Of a stretch of DNA of 56,464 bases, positions 18,711-26,743 are shown one piece after another; positions within the stretch are counted from its first letter, which is position 1, and each line of letters starts with the position of its first letter. Where the stretch lies: assembly GCA_015272215.1 (NCBI GenBank), contig JACYMD010000011.1, positions 1 to 56,464 on the forward strand. Direction: 5' to 3'. Source of the DNA: Rivularia sp. T60_A2020_040 (lineage in GTDB: Bacteria > Cyanobacteriota > Cyanobacteriia > Cyanobacteriales > Nostocaceae). The notes under the pieces were generated by a model. It saw nothing but the letters and a program-made list of their open reading frames with translations, made no database searches and was not told the origin of the DNA. The position numbers and the translations under genes are program-made.

Positions 18711-18785
18711 CATCAACTCTCAACCATCAACTGTCAACTGTCAACTGTCAACTGTCCACTGTCAACTGTCAACTGTCAACTGTCA
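18711..18785. repeat. Heptamer tandem array (CAACTGT)n
   Basis: About ten units of the 7-mer CAACTGT/CAACTGTC and CCACTGT variants, in the gap between the FKBP and the phasin-like gene. The same heptamer family recurs at least seven times in this window. Two long open frames here are only products of the repeat. Confidence 0.9.
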
Positions 18786-18808
18786 TTTTATCCTGAAAGT
18801 GCTTAAAA

Positions 18809-19132
18809 TTACCGCCAAAGTTTGTTTTCTAAATCGCGCACTTGACGCTCTAAACGGTCGATTCTACCGCGCAATTCGTCTACTTCCGACTGACGAGCAA
18901 CTCCCAAATCTTGCAGCATATTCTTCATTTGTCGCTGCATATTTTTATCCCAATTACCCTGCTCGGACTTTAATTGCTCTACCATATCATCCATCACAGC
19001 TTTCGCTTGTTCTGGGTCAAGTTTACCATCCTTAACCAATTGTTCACTTGCTTGTTTGAGTTTATCCGCCATTACCGAAGTTGTACCGATACCAAGCATT
19101 AATAATTGTTGCATCCAATTGTTACTATCCAT
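18809..19132 (-). CDS. Phasin-like / PhaF-type coiled-coil protein
   Basis: The protein has 107 residues. Seen: short hydrophobic N-terminal stretch (QQLLMLGIGTTSVMADKL), a helical middle (LDPEQAKAVMDDMVEQLKSE) and a C-terminal heptad-rich coiled coil (EVDELRGRIDRLERQVRDLE). The layout matches small phasin/polyhydroxyalkanoate-granule-associated or YqiC-like membrane-fusogenic proteins, widespread in cyanobacteria. A direct role in PHA granules is not shown. No neighbouring pha genes are present. Confidence 0.7.
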   Translation of the reverse strand: MDSNNWMQQLLMLGIGTTSVMADKLKQASEQLVKDGKLDPEQAKAVMDDMVEQLKSEQGNWDKNMQRQMKNMLQDLGVARQSEVDELRGRIDRLERQVRDLENKLWR

Positions 19133-19267
19133 ACCGCTTTCCTATTAATTATCCTTTCCTTAATTTCCCGTTTCGCTGGCTCAACTAATAAAGCTATGCT
19201 GGGAATTGAAATAGTTTAGCTTAATGCTAATTCTATTGTGGCAAAGTAGCACGGGGAATGAACGTAG

Positions 19268-19579
19268 GTGGAAATTGAGTTACTTAAGTTTAAAATAGCG
19301 CCGGAATATCGGGAACAATACATTCAAAGAGACGCTGAAATCTGGACAGCAGCCCTAGCTAATTATCCGGGATTCATCGGTAAAGAACTGTGGATTAACC
19401 CCAATGACTCGACAGAATTGGTTATGGTGATTCGTTGGGAAACACGGGAACAGTGGAAATCGATTCCAAAAGAAGAGATAGATCGGATTACGGAAAGCTT
19501 TGATCAAGATTTAGGATTCAGTTACGAGATGGTAGAGTCATCCGAATATCAGGTACGGAAATTTCCCTATAGTGATTAA
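19268..19579 (+). CDS. TIGR03792-type small cyanobacterial protein (ABM-like fold)
   Basis: The protein has 103 residues. Seen: an N-terminal beta strand and helix (IELLKFKIAPEYREQYIQRD), NYPGFIGKELWINP and VIRWETREQWKSI, the pattern of dimeric alpha-beta barrel (antibiotic-biosynthesis-monooxygenase-like) proteins. Function unknown; catalytic residues of the monooxygenases are not evident. The start is GTG at 19268; an ATG eight bases upstream is out of frame and runs into a stop. Followed by a CCACCGGAGTGAGGAGTTAG repeat. Confidence 0.75.
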   Translation: MEIELLKFKIAPEYREQYIQRDAEIWTAALANYPGFIGKELWINPNDSTELVMVIRWETREQWKSIPKEEIDRITESFDQDLGFSYEMVESSEYQVRKFPYSD

Positions 19580-19669
19580 GAGTGAAGAGTTAGAACCACC
19601 GGAGTGAGGAGTTAGGCATTTCTTCCTTAAAAAAAGCATAAAATTCAAAAAAAACGAATTATCGGAAGA

Positions 19670-19888
19670 ATGAAATATACAATAATTATTCAATGGTCAA
19701 ACGAAGATAACTGTTATGTTGTGAGTCTTCCTGAATGGGGAGAGTTTTGTCATACTCACGGTGATACCTACGAAGAAGCAATCAAAAATGCTCAAGAAGT
19801 ATTAGAAATGCTCATTGAGTCAGCGAAAATTGATGGTGAACCGTTACCAGAACCTAAAACATGGGGACAATCATTTCAAGTCGCATAA
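19670..19888 (+). CDS. HicB-like protein, orphan
   Basis: The protein has 72 residues. Seen: YTIIIQWSNEDNCYVVSLPE then DTYEEAIKNAQEVLEMLIES, the HicB antitoxin RNase-H-like partial fold. A C-terminal DNA-binding domain, found in many true HicB antitoxins, is missing, and there is no HicA toxin gene on either side. Stand-alone HicB-like proteins of this size are common in cyanobacteria and may be regulators or remnants. ATG at 19670 follows ATCGGAAGAATG, a modest ribosome site. Confidence 0.8.
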   Translation: MKYTIIIQWSNEDNCYVVSLPEWGEFCHTHGDTYEEAIKNAQEVLEMLIESAKIDGEPLPEPKTWGQSFQVA

Positions 19889-19940
19889 AAGTCAGTTGGA
19901 AGTTATGCAGTTATATTTAAAATGTAAACCAAAAAATAAT

Positions 19941-19967
19941 GTAGAGACGTAGCAATGCTACGTCTCC
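19941..19967. repeat. Small palindrome family, copy 4
   Basis: GAGACGTAGCA/TGCTACGTCTC, a perfect copy between the HicB-like gene and the DUF3352 gene; convergent site, so a terminator role is possible. Confidence 0.7.
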
Positions 19968-20012
19968 AAAAATTGGTGAATCACGCGCAGATAATTATTA
20001 TCTACTTATAAA

Positions 20013-21875
20013 TTACTTTATTTTACTTCTCACGGGTGCTAAAACAATTAATAAATCCAATTGTTCTCGTTCAACATTAGAAGAACTTGTCGCGCTAACA
20101 CTATAAACTGAACCAATAGCTTGTTTAAACATATTAAAATATTGATTATTGCTATATTGCGGCGGCACAAAACCGTAAATCCATGACAACAAAGAACCCA
20201 TATTCATATAGAAATAGCCTGCATTTGGATTAGGAAGAGAATCGGTTGCTGACTTAAAGTTATAAGTCGTAGGTAATGCTACATAAGGTTCAGGAACTAA
20301 ATCTACAATCGCTCCATATCCCGTTGTCAAAATCAAAGTGTTATTATTTACCCAACTATAAGCAAGCAAGCTTTGGTTGGAATCTCCATCAATATCCCAA
20401 CTGGTAACTGGTTGATTTTTGATGTTTGTTTCCTTAATTTTTACCTCTCCTTTGGATACCGATATTATCAAATCTCCTAACTTTTTCAGAGTTGTTTCAG
20501 CTGCGGTTCGATTGCTTGTTTCCACTGCTAAACCTACTCCCATATTTAAATTAGGATTTATGGTTTTAAAAAACCCACCTTTAGTAGGAAACATGAACAA
20601 GGCAAATTCACCATCCATCCAATTGATGATATCCCGATCGAAATCTAAGCCAGTTTGACTGCTAATAAATCCCCGGAACATTTTTAAATAGTTTTCAAAG
20701 TCTTTTTGGGAACTGAGGATTTGAGCTATAGTTTGCCATCTTTGATTAAGCTTTTCTCCGTTAACAGCAGAGTATGTTGCTGCTGGCATTCGAGATAATA
20801 TTTTTTGTGTTTCAATATTATTATTAATATAATTTTGATTGAATGTAGGTGAAGGATAAGTATTTACTTGAAAACGTACTCCTTCTTTTTGAAGTATCAA
20901 AAATGAACCAATACTTTGATATTGTTGAAGTTGTTCTGCTGAAATTAGATTATCTAAATCAAACTTAGGTAAACCTAAATTAGGGTCTTTAATTAATTCT
21001 TTTACAAGTGCAATATAACCCACAGGTTCTTGATACATTGCAAACAGTGGTTTATCTGTTTGGGGTTGTCTAATTGTCTTCTGAAATTGAGCATTTTGAG
21101 CTAAAGTTGCCGCTCTTTGCTGACTAGTATTAATTAATCTTTCAATCGCTTTTGTAGAAGAACCTACTGCAAGATGTCCCGGTAAAATACCGATTACTAA
21201 ACTGTTTTGTTTTATCAAATTTGGCTTTTTAATAACATTCGGTTTAATCGTTTTATTTATTGGAGACTTGGGAACTGGAGGTATAGAATCATTTCCTGTA
21301 TCTGGTAAACTTGGTTGTGTAGAAGAATTATTAGTTTTCGTTTCTAAAATCGTAATTCCTTTATATTGTCGCTGCGTAAAATTTTGATTCGCTTTTAATT
21401 TACTCAAAAATGGCTGCAAACCCTGCTCATCTTTTACCGGAGCCAAAGTAACAAAATTAGATTCCATCGTCACCCCAGAAGAGCCATCTTTCGGTAAAAA
21501 TGCAAAGGCTACTTGTTCACCCAACCAAGGTTCAATATCTGTCGCATATCCATTTTTTAATTGCGGTGGAATTAAAAAAGATATCCCATTCCAAGCTGTT
21601 TGAAATAATTGAAAATTTCCCGCTTTCTTCCATGTCACTGAAGATGTATCAACCATCGCTACCAATGGTGTATTACTTGGTAGAAAATTCGCAAATTGAG
21701 TATTTGTCGCTGTCGGTTGTAATTGAATTTTTAAGCTATTAGGAGTTATTTTTTGAGCGTATATTCTATTTGATAAATTATTAATATTATTCCCCACATC
21801 TACCGCTTGAGCAAAACTCGAACAGCAGAGTAAATTAAATGTTGCAAAGGCTCCTACTCTAATCAATGACTTCAT
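20013..21875 (-). CDS. DUF3352 domain protein, exported
   Basis: The protein has 620 residues. Seen: an N-terminal signal peptide (VGAFATFNLLCCSSFAQAVD), then FANFLPSNTPLVAMVDTSS, the typical opening of DUF3352, WLGEQVAFAFLPKDGSSG, and later NWMDGEFALFMFPTKGG, a second related half. The middle has a Pro/Lys/Asn-rich linker (about residues 185-220). The family is abundant in cyanobacteria and has no established function; presence of an export signal suggests periplasm or thylakoid lumen. Start ATG at 21875 gives the signal peptide. Upstream DNA (21876-22030) shows no gene. Confidence 0.85.
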   Translation of the reverse strand: MKSLIRVGAFATFNLLCCSSFAQAVDVGNNINNLSNRIYAQKITPNSLKIQLQPTATNTQFANFLPSNTPLVAMVDTSSVTWKKAGNFQLFQTAWNGISFLIPPQLKNGYATDIEPWLGEQVAFAFLPKDGSSGVTMESNFVTLAPVKDEQGLQPFLSKLKANQNFTQRQYKGITILETKTNNSSTQPSLPDTGNDSIPPVPKSPINKTIKPNVIKKPNLIKQNSLVIGILPGHLAVGSSTKAIERLINTSQQRAATLAQNAQFQKTIRQPQTDKPLFAMYQEPVGYIALVKELIKDPNLGLPKFDLDNLISAEQLQQYQSIGSFLILQKEGVRFQVNTYPSPTFNQNYINNNIETQKILSRMPAATYSAVNGEKLNQRWQTIAQILSSQKDFENYLKMFRGFISSQTGLDFDRDIINWMDGEFALFMFPTKGGFFKTINPNLNMGVGLAVETSNRTAAETTLKKLGDLIISVSKGEVKIKETNIKNQPVTSWDIDGDSNQSLLAYSWVNNNTLILTTGYGAIVDLVPEPYVALPTTYNFKSATDSLPNPNAGYFYMNMGSLLSWIYGFVPPQYSNNQYFNMFKQAIGSVYSVSATSSSNVEREQLDLLIVLAPVRSKIK

Positions 21876-22030
21876 CCCGTGTTCCTCACAAGTAATTGTC
21901 TTTTTTCTAACATAAAGGTGAATAAATTCACTTAGTAGTATTATCTAAGATTTTCATGAAGCGGCAATGAAGACAAATACTTAAGACAATTATTTGGAAT
22001 TTATAACTCCTACTCCTATTCCGCTCTAAG

Positions 22031-22139
22031 ATTACCTTTCACCCGCAGGGTGCGGTTCATCTCTTTTTAACTCTTTTCTCAGCGCTCTCTGCGCCTCTGC
22101 GGTTTTTTAATCAGTAATCTTCTGCCGGGAAGGGAGTAA
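22031..22139. repeat. Dispersed repeat (ATTACCTTTCACCC ... GGGAAGGGAGTAA), copy 1
   Basis: About 110 bp with landmarks CACCCGCAGGGTGCGGTT, ATCTCTTTTT, CTCTGCG and TAATCTTCTGCCGGGAAGGG. A second copy lies at 53735-53869. It fills most of the 356-bp gap between DUF3352 and bvdR; the remainder holds small palindrome copy 5 and CTCACTCC tandem units (22195-22230). Confidence 0.8.
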
Positions 22140-22150
22140 CTCCTCCCTCC

Positions 22151-22183
22151 CGTACAGACGTAGCAATACGCCCCGTCTCTACA
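22151..22183. repeat. Small palindrome family, copy 5 (decayed)
   Basis: GTACAGACGTAGCAATACG then CGTCTCTACA; the two arms are separated by an extra CCC, so this copy has diverged. Confidence 0.5.
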
Positions 22184-22231
22184 AAACTAACTCCAAACTC
22201 CTCACTCCAAACTCCTCACTCCTCACTCCTC

Positions 22232-23188
22232 CTAAAGCGCGATGGCAATTCCCAATTCAGCAGAACGTTTTGCAGCGTCAGCGACTTTCAGAGTATACAA
22301 ACTTTCTTCAGGAGTAACATACAAAGGAGTTCCATTGAACAGATAATCTAAAACCATAGTCGTATCTTTAACAAATAAACCACGACGACTACCTACTTCT
22401 ATCGGGGTTGATTTTTCTGCATCAATAAAAACTCCTTGTTGAGAATTAAAAATCAATCCCCCATTTTCACCGTGTACCTCAAATTTTCGTTCTGCTTCCC
22501 ACATAGTTTCACCTTTAGCGTATATTACGGATGCTAAAAGTCCGCTGGTAAAATTGAGTTGAGCATTACAAAAACAAGATTGGTAGAAATCCGCTTGGGG
22601 TTGCCAAAATCGACTATGACAGCTAACCGTTGCAACTTCACCAAATAAATTTGTTAATCGATGCAATCTGGAAAGCGCACCCATCAACGGAAAGCCAAAA
22701 AGTTGATCGTTATAAGTCCATTTGCGGGGTGCTGGATTTTCGGGCTTAATTGTGCTATAGCTCACATAAAACACTTCACCCACTTGATCTAAATGCTGTT
22801 TTAAACTGTTATGTAAACCACCTAAAAGTTCAATATGTTCGACATGGAGTAGTTTATTTTTAGACTTAGCTAAATTAATCAACTCCGATGCTTCCGCTAA
22901 ATCCAAAGTCATCGGATATTCTACAACAACGTGTTTATCAGCTTCCAAAGCCGCACGAACTAAAGCTCCATGCTCTGAGTTGACGTTGCTAATTATTACT
23001 AAATCGATATCTTCTTGTTCTATGAGTTGTTGCCAACTTACTACTTTGCAATCAAATTCTTTAGCAAAAGCTTCTGTTTTTGAAGAAATATTTCCCGCCA
23101 CCGCTGCTAAATCAGTTCTTTCATCCTTTAACAACGCTTGCGCTCTTAACTTTGCCGTATAGCCGGTACCAATTAACCCTACCCGCAC
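22232..23188 (-). CDS. bvdR: Biliverdin reductase (Gfo/Idh/MocA family)
   Basis: The protein has 318 residues. Seen: an N-terminal Rossmann motif VGLIGTGYTAKLRAQALL, then VVVEYPMTLDLAEASELI, LLHVEHIELLGGLHNSL, NPAPRKWTYNDQLFGFPL and a C-terminal EVGSRRGLFVKDT. These blocks agree with Synechocystis BvdR as I remember it, more closely than with general sugar oxidoreductases. The enzyme reduces biliverdin to bilirubin with NADPH and is linked to phycobilisome health. The start is GTG at 23188. It lies upstream of, and divergent from, petF. Confidence 0.8.
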   Translation of the reverse strand: MRVGLIGTGYTAKLRAQALLKDERTDLAAVAGNISSKTEAFAKEFDCKVVSWQQLIEQEDIDLVIISNVNSEHGALVRAALEADKHVVVEYPMTLDLAEASELINLAKSKNKLLHVEHIELLGGLHNSLKQHLDQVGEVFYVSYSTIKPENPAPRKWTYNDQLFGFPLMGALSRLHRLTNLFGEVATVSCHSRFWQPQADFYQSCFCNAQLNFTSGLLASVIYAKGETMWEAERKFEVHGENGGLIFNSQQGVFIDAEKSTPIEVGSRRGLFVKDTTMVLDYLFNGTPLYVTPEESLYTLKVADAAKRSAELGIAIAL

Positions 23189-23649
23189 TTTTATTAATTT
23201 CCTTTACCGTCAAACAATTTTGGATTTTAGATTTTAGATTTTGGATTTACCCCATAGATAAATCAGCGGGTTTGTACCATTAAGGAATATTGACGAACCC
23301 ACCGGCATGATCATACATTATTGCTGGTAGCTTTTAGCAAATTTTCTAAATATACCATAAATTTTAATAATCTTCTTGATAAGCTATCTACAAACTTAGA
23401 TTTTTTTTTACTGTCTATAAATTTTTTAAATAGCCTTGGGAAAAGCAGCCAAAATAGATAACTTAAACTTATCTATATGGACTCTACTTATTTCATTACT
23501 AATCGGGAGAAAAAACTGGTAACAAAATCTAATTTTTCTCGTAGTATCAGAATTGAAGCAAATAAAAAAAGGCGGCTATTCATCAAGGAGCAGCCGCACT
23601 GTTTGCTTAATAGATGTATACTGCCGTTTGCAAAAGAGAGGATTACAAA
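23189..23649 (+). promoter_or_regulatory. petF upstream region with GCGGCT/AGCCGC hairpin
   Basis: A 460-bp gap between divergent bvdR and petF. Its left part holds the TTTTAGATTTTGGATT repeat (23217-23247). Close to petF a hairpin GCGGCT/AGCCGC (23573-23597) lies in what is probably the petF leader, and GAGAGGA about six bases before the ATG is the ribosome site. No promoter box could be placed with confidence. Confidence 0.35.
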
Positions 23650-23949
23650 ATGGCAACATTCAAAGTGACACTCATCAGCGAAGCCGAAGGTTTGAACCAA
23701 ACTATCGACGTTGATGACGATACTTATATTTTAGACGCAGCTGAAGAAGCTGGTTTAGACTTGCCTTACTCTTGCCGCGCTGGAGCTTGTTCCACCTGTG
23801 CTGGTAAGATTACAGCTGGTTCTGTCGATCAATCCGATCAATCTTTCTTAGATGATGATCAAATGGAAGCGGGATATGTATTGACTTGCGTCGCTTACCC
23901 CACATCCGACTGCACCATCGAAACTCACAAGGAAGAAGAACTCTACTAA
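23650..23949 (+). CDS. petF: Plant-type [2Fe-2S] ferredoxin
   Basis: The protein has 99 residues, full length. Seen: the cluster ligands in [13 protein letters not shown] (Cx4Cx2C) and the fourth Cys in [11 protein letters not shown], with a conserved acidic C-terminus ETHKEEELY. It accepts electrons from photosystem I and passes them to FNR and other enzymes in the cytoplasm. ATG at 23650 is preferred because it follows GAGAGGATTACAAA and starts the family's MATFKV; an in-frame ATG at 23614 would add twelve unlikely residues. Monocistronic, with its own terminator. Confidence 0.97.
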   Translation: MATFKVTLISEAEGLNQTIDVDDDTYILDAAEEAGLDLPYSCRAGACSTCAGKITAGSVDQSDQSFLDDDQMEAGYVLTCVAYPTSDCTIETHKEEELY

Positions 23950-23990
23950 AAGCAATCTAACAGTTGTTTTTGTCGTAAATTACTTCTTGA

Positions 23991-24037
23991 AAGCAGCACC
24001 GTATGGGGAATCTTCCCTTTGCAGTAGCTGCTTTTTT
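23991..24037 (+). terminator. petF terminator
   Basis: Outer stem AAGCAGC/GCTGCTT with inner GGGGAA/TTCCC and a TTTTTT tail. Confidence 0.8.
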
Positions 24038-24046
24038 ATTAACAGG

Positions 24047-24092
24047 GGACAGTTGATAGTTGACAGTTGATAGTTGACAGTTGACAGTTATC
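24047..24092. repeat. Heptamer array (ACAGTTG)n
   Basis: Five to six units of GACAGTTGATAGTT type after petF, the reverse-orientation form of the CAACTGT family. A second array (CCCATTCCCCATT) fills 24236-24291 and reaches into the 3' end of the SpoIID-like gene. Confidence 0.85.
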
Positions 24093-24273
24093 AGTTACCC
24101 ATTAAGCTAAAAAGCCTTTAAGAAAGTATATTCAAATTTTCTTAAAGTCTTGTAGTGCGGGCATCCCTTCACTTTGTTCGAGGGCAAGCCTGCCCGCTAG
24201 AAAAATACAAATTAAATGCCCGACAACTTACCAATTACCTATTCCCCATTCCCCATTACCCATTCCCCATTCC

Positions 24274-25875
24274 CTATTCCCCATTACCAATCTTCATCAC
24301 ATCACTAAGCATCTGAACTTGAGTACCGGGATAGTAAAATTTGAGGATTTGTGGGCTTTTCCAGCCTAGAGTCGCGAGATTTTGAGCGCCAACTTGACTC
24401 AAACCTACTCCATGCCCCAATCCACCTCCGACGAAAGCGTAGCCCCAAACTCCGGGTTTACCTTTGTTGAGTGGCTGTAAGTAAAATAAGGTGCTTCTAG
24501 GTGCAAAAAAGGCGCTGCGAACTTCGTCTTTATACAAGTTAAAGGTGCCAATATCTGTTGTTACGGCTAGATTAAGGATTCTTCCCCCTGGGCTGCGTTC
24601 GACTACTTGCATATCCTTAACAGTTTTAAATTTTGCAAAGGGACTATTTTTAACTTTTAAAAATTTCTGCAATCCTTCGGTAATGTTTTCTAAACTACTT
24701 TCTTTACGCCACCGGAACCATTGTTGCTCAGTTTCGTTAAATCCTTTATTCAAACTCATAAACAAGCGGAAGTTTTTTTCTGAAGCCAAGTTTTGCTCGG
24801 ATAAATTCCAAACATTCTGCGCTGCATCTACTACGGGTTTTAAATAAGGACGATTTTCTCCATCCCATACACTGCTAAAAGCTGCTGTCACACCACCAGT
24901 TGTGGAAGAGTAAAGCGCGTCTACTAGCTCGTTGTCATAAGTTAACACCATGCCTTTTGTTGCAGAAATCGCCTTGTCTGTGTTCTCGGTAGCTCCTTTG
25001 AGTCCGTAATAAACTTGACAATGTGTATCAGCGCATAATTGATAGTTGTCTATTTCAAATCTGCGTAAATTTCGCAAAACGTAGGTACGAGCAATGATTG
25101 CCTGGGCTTGCATTGCTGCTTCCGGAGCGTTTGCACCAATTTCATAAGGTACCACTCCCCGTAGATAGGTTTCTAAAGGTACTTGATTGACTAAACTATA
25201 TGTACCGTAAGCATTTGGTTGTAATTGCAGCTTTCCAGCATACAAATATTTACTTTTGGATTTTCCGTTTACACTTACCCCAATTAAATTTTTATCACTG
25301 GTAATTTTCAGATGGTTTCGATTGTAGCGGTATCCATTTACTACCCAACTTGCTTGAGGTACCCGACGCAAAACTTTACTATCCACGTATGCTGTTTTTT
25401 TACCAGCAGCGTTGACACTTTTTAATAACAAGCGTCGCAATAAGGGTGTATTATAAACTTCTCTTTTCGCCCACACCTGCCAGCGTTCCGGCTGAGCAAT
25501 TTCTACTTCTATACCTTTTTTACGCCACATTTCAGCTGCGTTTTCCGCAGTTTCAAAGGTGCGGAAGGTACCTAAAATCACCTGCTCGTCAAGAAATGGC
25601 TGTGTCAACGGCTGCATTGCTGTTTGTATTTTTACCGGGTTTGCAGTTACTATTGTTTGCGGTTTTTTACCATCTGTAAAAGTCAATTTTAATTTATCAC
25701 CTTCTGTCGGCTCCAATATCAACTCATCATCCGGTAGGGACGCAAATCGCTGCACAATCCCAATTTTTAGTTCAACATCAGAACCCTTCGTCGCCGGAAC
25801 CGATGCTCCTGTTAGTCCTAATAAACACCAAGTTGTCACTATGGTACAAGATAAACGTTCTAAATAAATTTTCAT
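24274..25875 (-). CDS. SpoIID/LytB-domain exported protein
   Basis: The protein has 533 residues from this ATG. Seen: signal peptide (LSCTIVTTWCLLGLTGASVP), an N-terminal SPOR-like segment (LGTFRTFETAENAAEMWRKK), then the SpoIID core LETYLRGVVPYEIGANAPEA, AQAIIARTYVL, DTHCQVYYGL and GGGLGHGVGLSQVGAQNLA. In sporulating bacteria SpoIID is a peptidoglycan lytic transglycosylase; in cyanobacteria the family probably trims or binds septal peptidoglycan. The frame extends to 25887 with a TTG, but ATG at 25875 directly begins the signal peptide. The last codons lie inside a CCATT tandem repeat. Confidence 0.88.
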   Translation of the reverse strand: MKIYLERLSCTIVTTWCLLGLTGASVPATKGSDVELKIGIVQRFASLPDDELILEPTEGDKLKLTFTDGKKPQTIVTANPVKIQTAMQPLTQPFLDEQVILGTFRTFETAENAAEMWRKKGIEVEIAQPERWQVWAKREVYNTPLLRRLLLKSVNAAGKKTAYVDSKVLRRVPQASWVVNGYRYNRNHLKITSDKNLIGVSVNGKSKSKYLYAGKLQLQPNAYGTYSLVNQVPLETYLRGVVPYEIGANAPEAAMQAQAIIARTYVLRNLRRFEIDNYQLCADTHCQVYYGLKGATENTDKAISATKGMVLTYDNELVDALYSSTTGGVTAAFSSVWDGENRPYLKPVVDAAQNVWNLSEQNLASEKNFRLFMSLNKGFNETEQQWFRWRKESSLENITEGLQKFLKVKNSPFAKFKTVKDMQVVERSPGGRILNLAVTTDIGTFNLYKDEVRSAFFAPRSTLFYLQPLNKGKPGVWGYAFVGGGLGHGVGLSQVGAQNLATLGWKSPQILKFYYPGTQVQMLSDVMKIGNGE

Positions 25876-26196
25876 AGAAATTAACAATTAAGGGTGTCAC
25901 TCGTGCTGTACGAGCATCTTCTAAGAAATGCGATCGCCAAGGGTAAGGCTTCACAAGAATCGCAGCTTAATACTATTGTGTATAAATTGCCTAATCATAG
26001 CATTAACAATTTTTTCACCAATTGGCTACTCACTAACCGCTATTAAATCAACGAAGAAATTCTTTTCCTCTATTCCCAATTCCCTATTCCCTACTTCCTT
26101 TATCGGAATAGAAACAGTTGCAAGTTAAACTCATAATGAGTATGATTAAAGCATAAAGATAAAACAGTATTAATTATCAGAGACGACAAAAAGAAG

Positions 26197-26457
26197 ATGA
26201 AAGTTGAAGAAATCCCGTTGAATTTAATCAAGCGCCCGCTTCCCCGTAAAAACGATGCTGAGAAAGTAGAAGCTTTGATGAAGTCTATAGCAGAAATTGG
26301 ACAGCAAGAACCGATTGACGTATTAGAAGTAGATGGAGAATATTATGGATTTTCCGGCTGTCATCGTTTTGAAGCTTGTCAGCGTTTGGGTAAAAATTCC
26401 ATTAAAGCTAGAGTACGTAAAGCACCCAAAAGTGTTTTGAAAATGCATTTAGCTTAG
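26197..26457 (+). CDS. srxA: Sulfiredoxin
   Basis: The protein has 86 residues. Seen: the ParB/Srx-fold start VEEIPLNLIKRPLPRKN and the signature YYGFSGCHRFEACQRLG, whose Cys in SGCHR is the catalytic residue. Sulfiredoxin reduces sulfinylated 2-Cys peroxiredoxins using ATP, restoring peroxide defence. Length and motif fit cyanobacterial Srx. ATG at 26197 follows a purine-rich AAAAAGAAG leader. Upstream 25888-26196 holds no gene I can support, only a TTCCCTATTCCC repeat. Confidence 0.93.
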   Translation: MKVEEIPLNLIKRPLPRKNDAEKVEALMKSIAEIGQQEPIDVLEVDGEYYGFSGCHRFEACQRLGKNSIKARVRKAPKSVLKMHLA

Positions 26458-26578
26458 GAGGAGCTTGGAGCATTAGACGACGAAGTTCACCTGGGTAGAC
26501 TCCGCCAAATCGTAATTTTAGCGAATTCAACAGTAGTTGTACCTTTCGTGTCTCTCTTAAGGAATATGAATCACCAAT

Positions 26579-26608
26579 GTAGAGAGGTCAGCATTGCTAC
26601 ATCTCTAC
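26579..26608. repeat. Small palindrome family, copy 6 (decayed)
   Basis: GTAGAGAGGTCAGCA/TGCTACATCTCTAC; arms with mismatches, between srxA and the IS right-end relic. Confidence 0.5.
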
Positions 26609-26675
26609 AAGAGTTTGAGATTTCTAACCAATCAATTCACACATCGTTACGATGCTTGCTGAGGGTAAATTCATT

Positions 26676-26727
26676 GGAATCCCCGTGAAGCAAAAATCCC
26701 CCGGCTTATAGCCGTGGGGAGTGTCAA
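26676..26727 (+). mobile_element. Relic of an IS200/IS605-family right end (possible TnpB reRNA tail)
   Basis: GGAATCCCCGTGAAGCAAAA leads into a 10-bp hairpin (TCCCCCGGCT/AGCCGTGGGGA with one bulge) followed by GTGTCAA. This order, CCGTGAAGC then a G/C-rich hairpin then GAGTGTCAA, is how right ends of many cyanobacterial IS200/IS605-type elements carrying tnpB look, as I remember them. No tnpA or tnpB frame survives upstream to srxA (26458-26675). Seen: the hairpin and flanks; inferred: origin. Confidence 0.5.
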
Positions 26728-26743
26728 TCACAACGTAAGAAAA

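Noticed and set aside
18711-18785. Possible CRISPR array
   Set aside because: Units are 7 bp in tandem without spacers; no cas genes in the window.
18609-19035. Two overlapping plus-strand open frames of 65 and 120 codons
   Set aside because: Both are built from the CAACTGT heptamer array and the antisense of the phasin-like gene; no family resemblance.
19670-19888. Complete HicAB toxin-antitoxin pair
   Set aside because: No hicA-like frame within 200 bp on either side.
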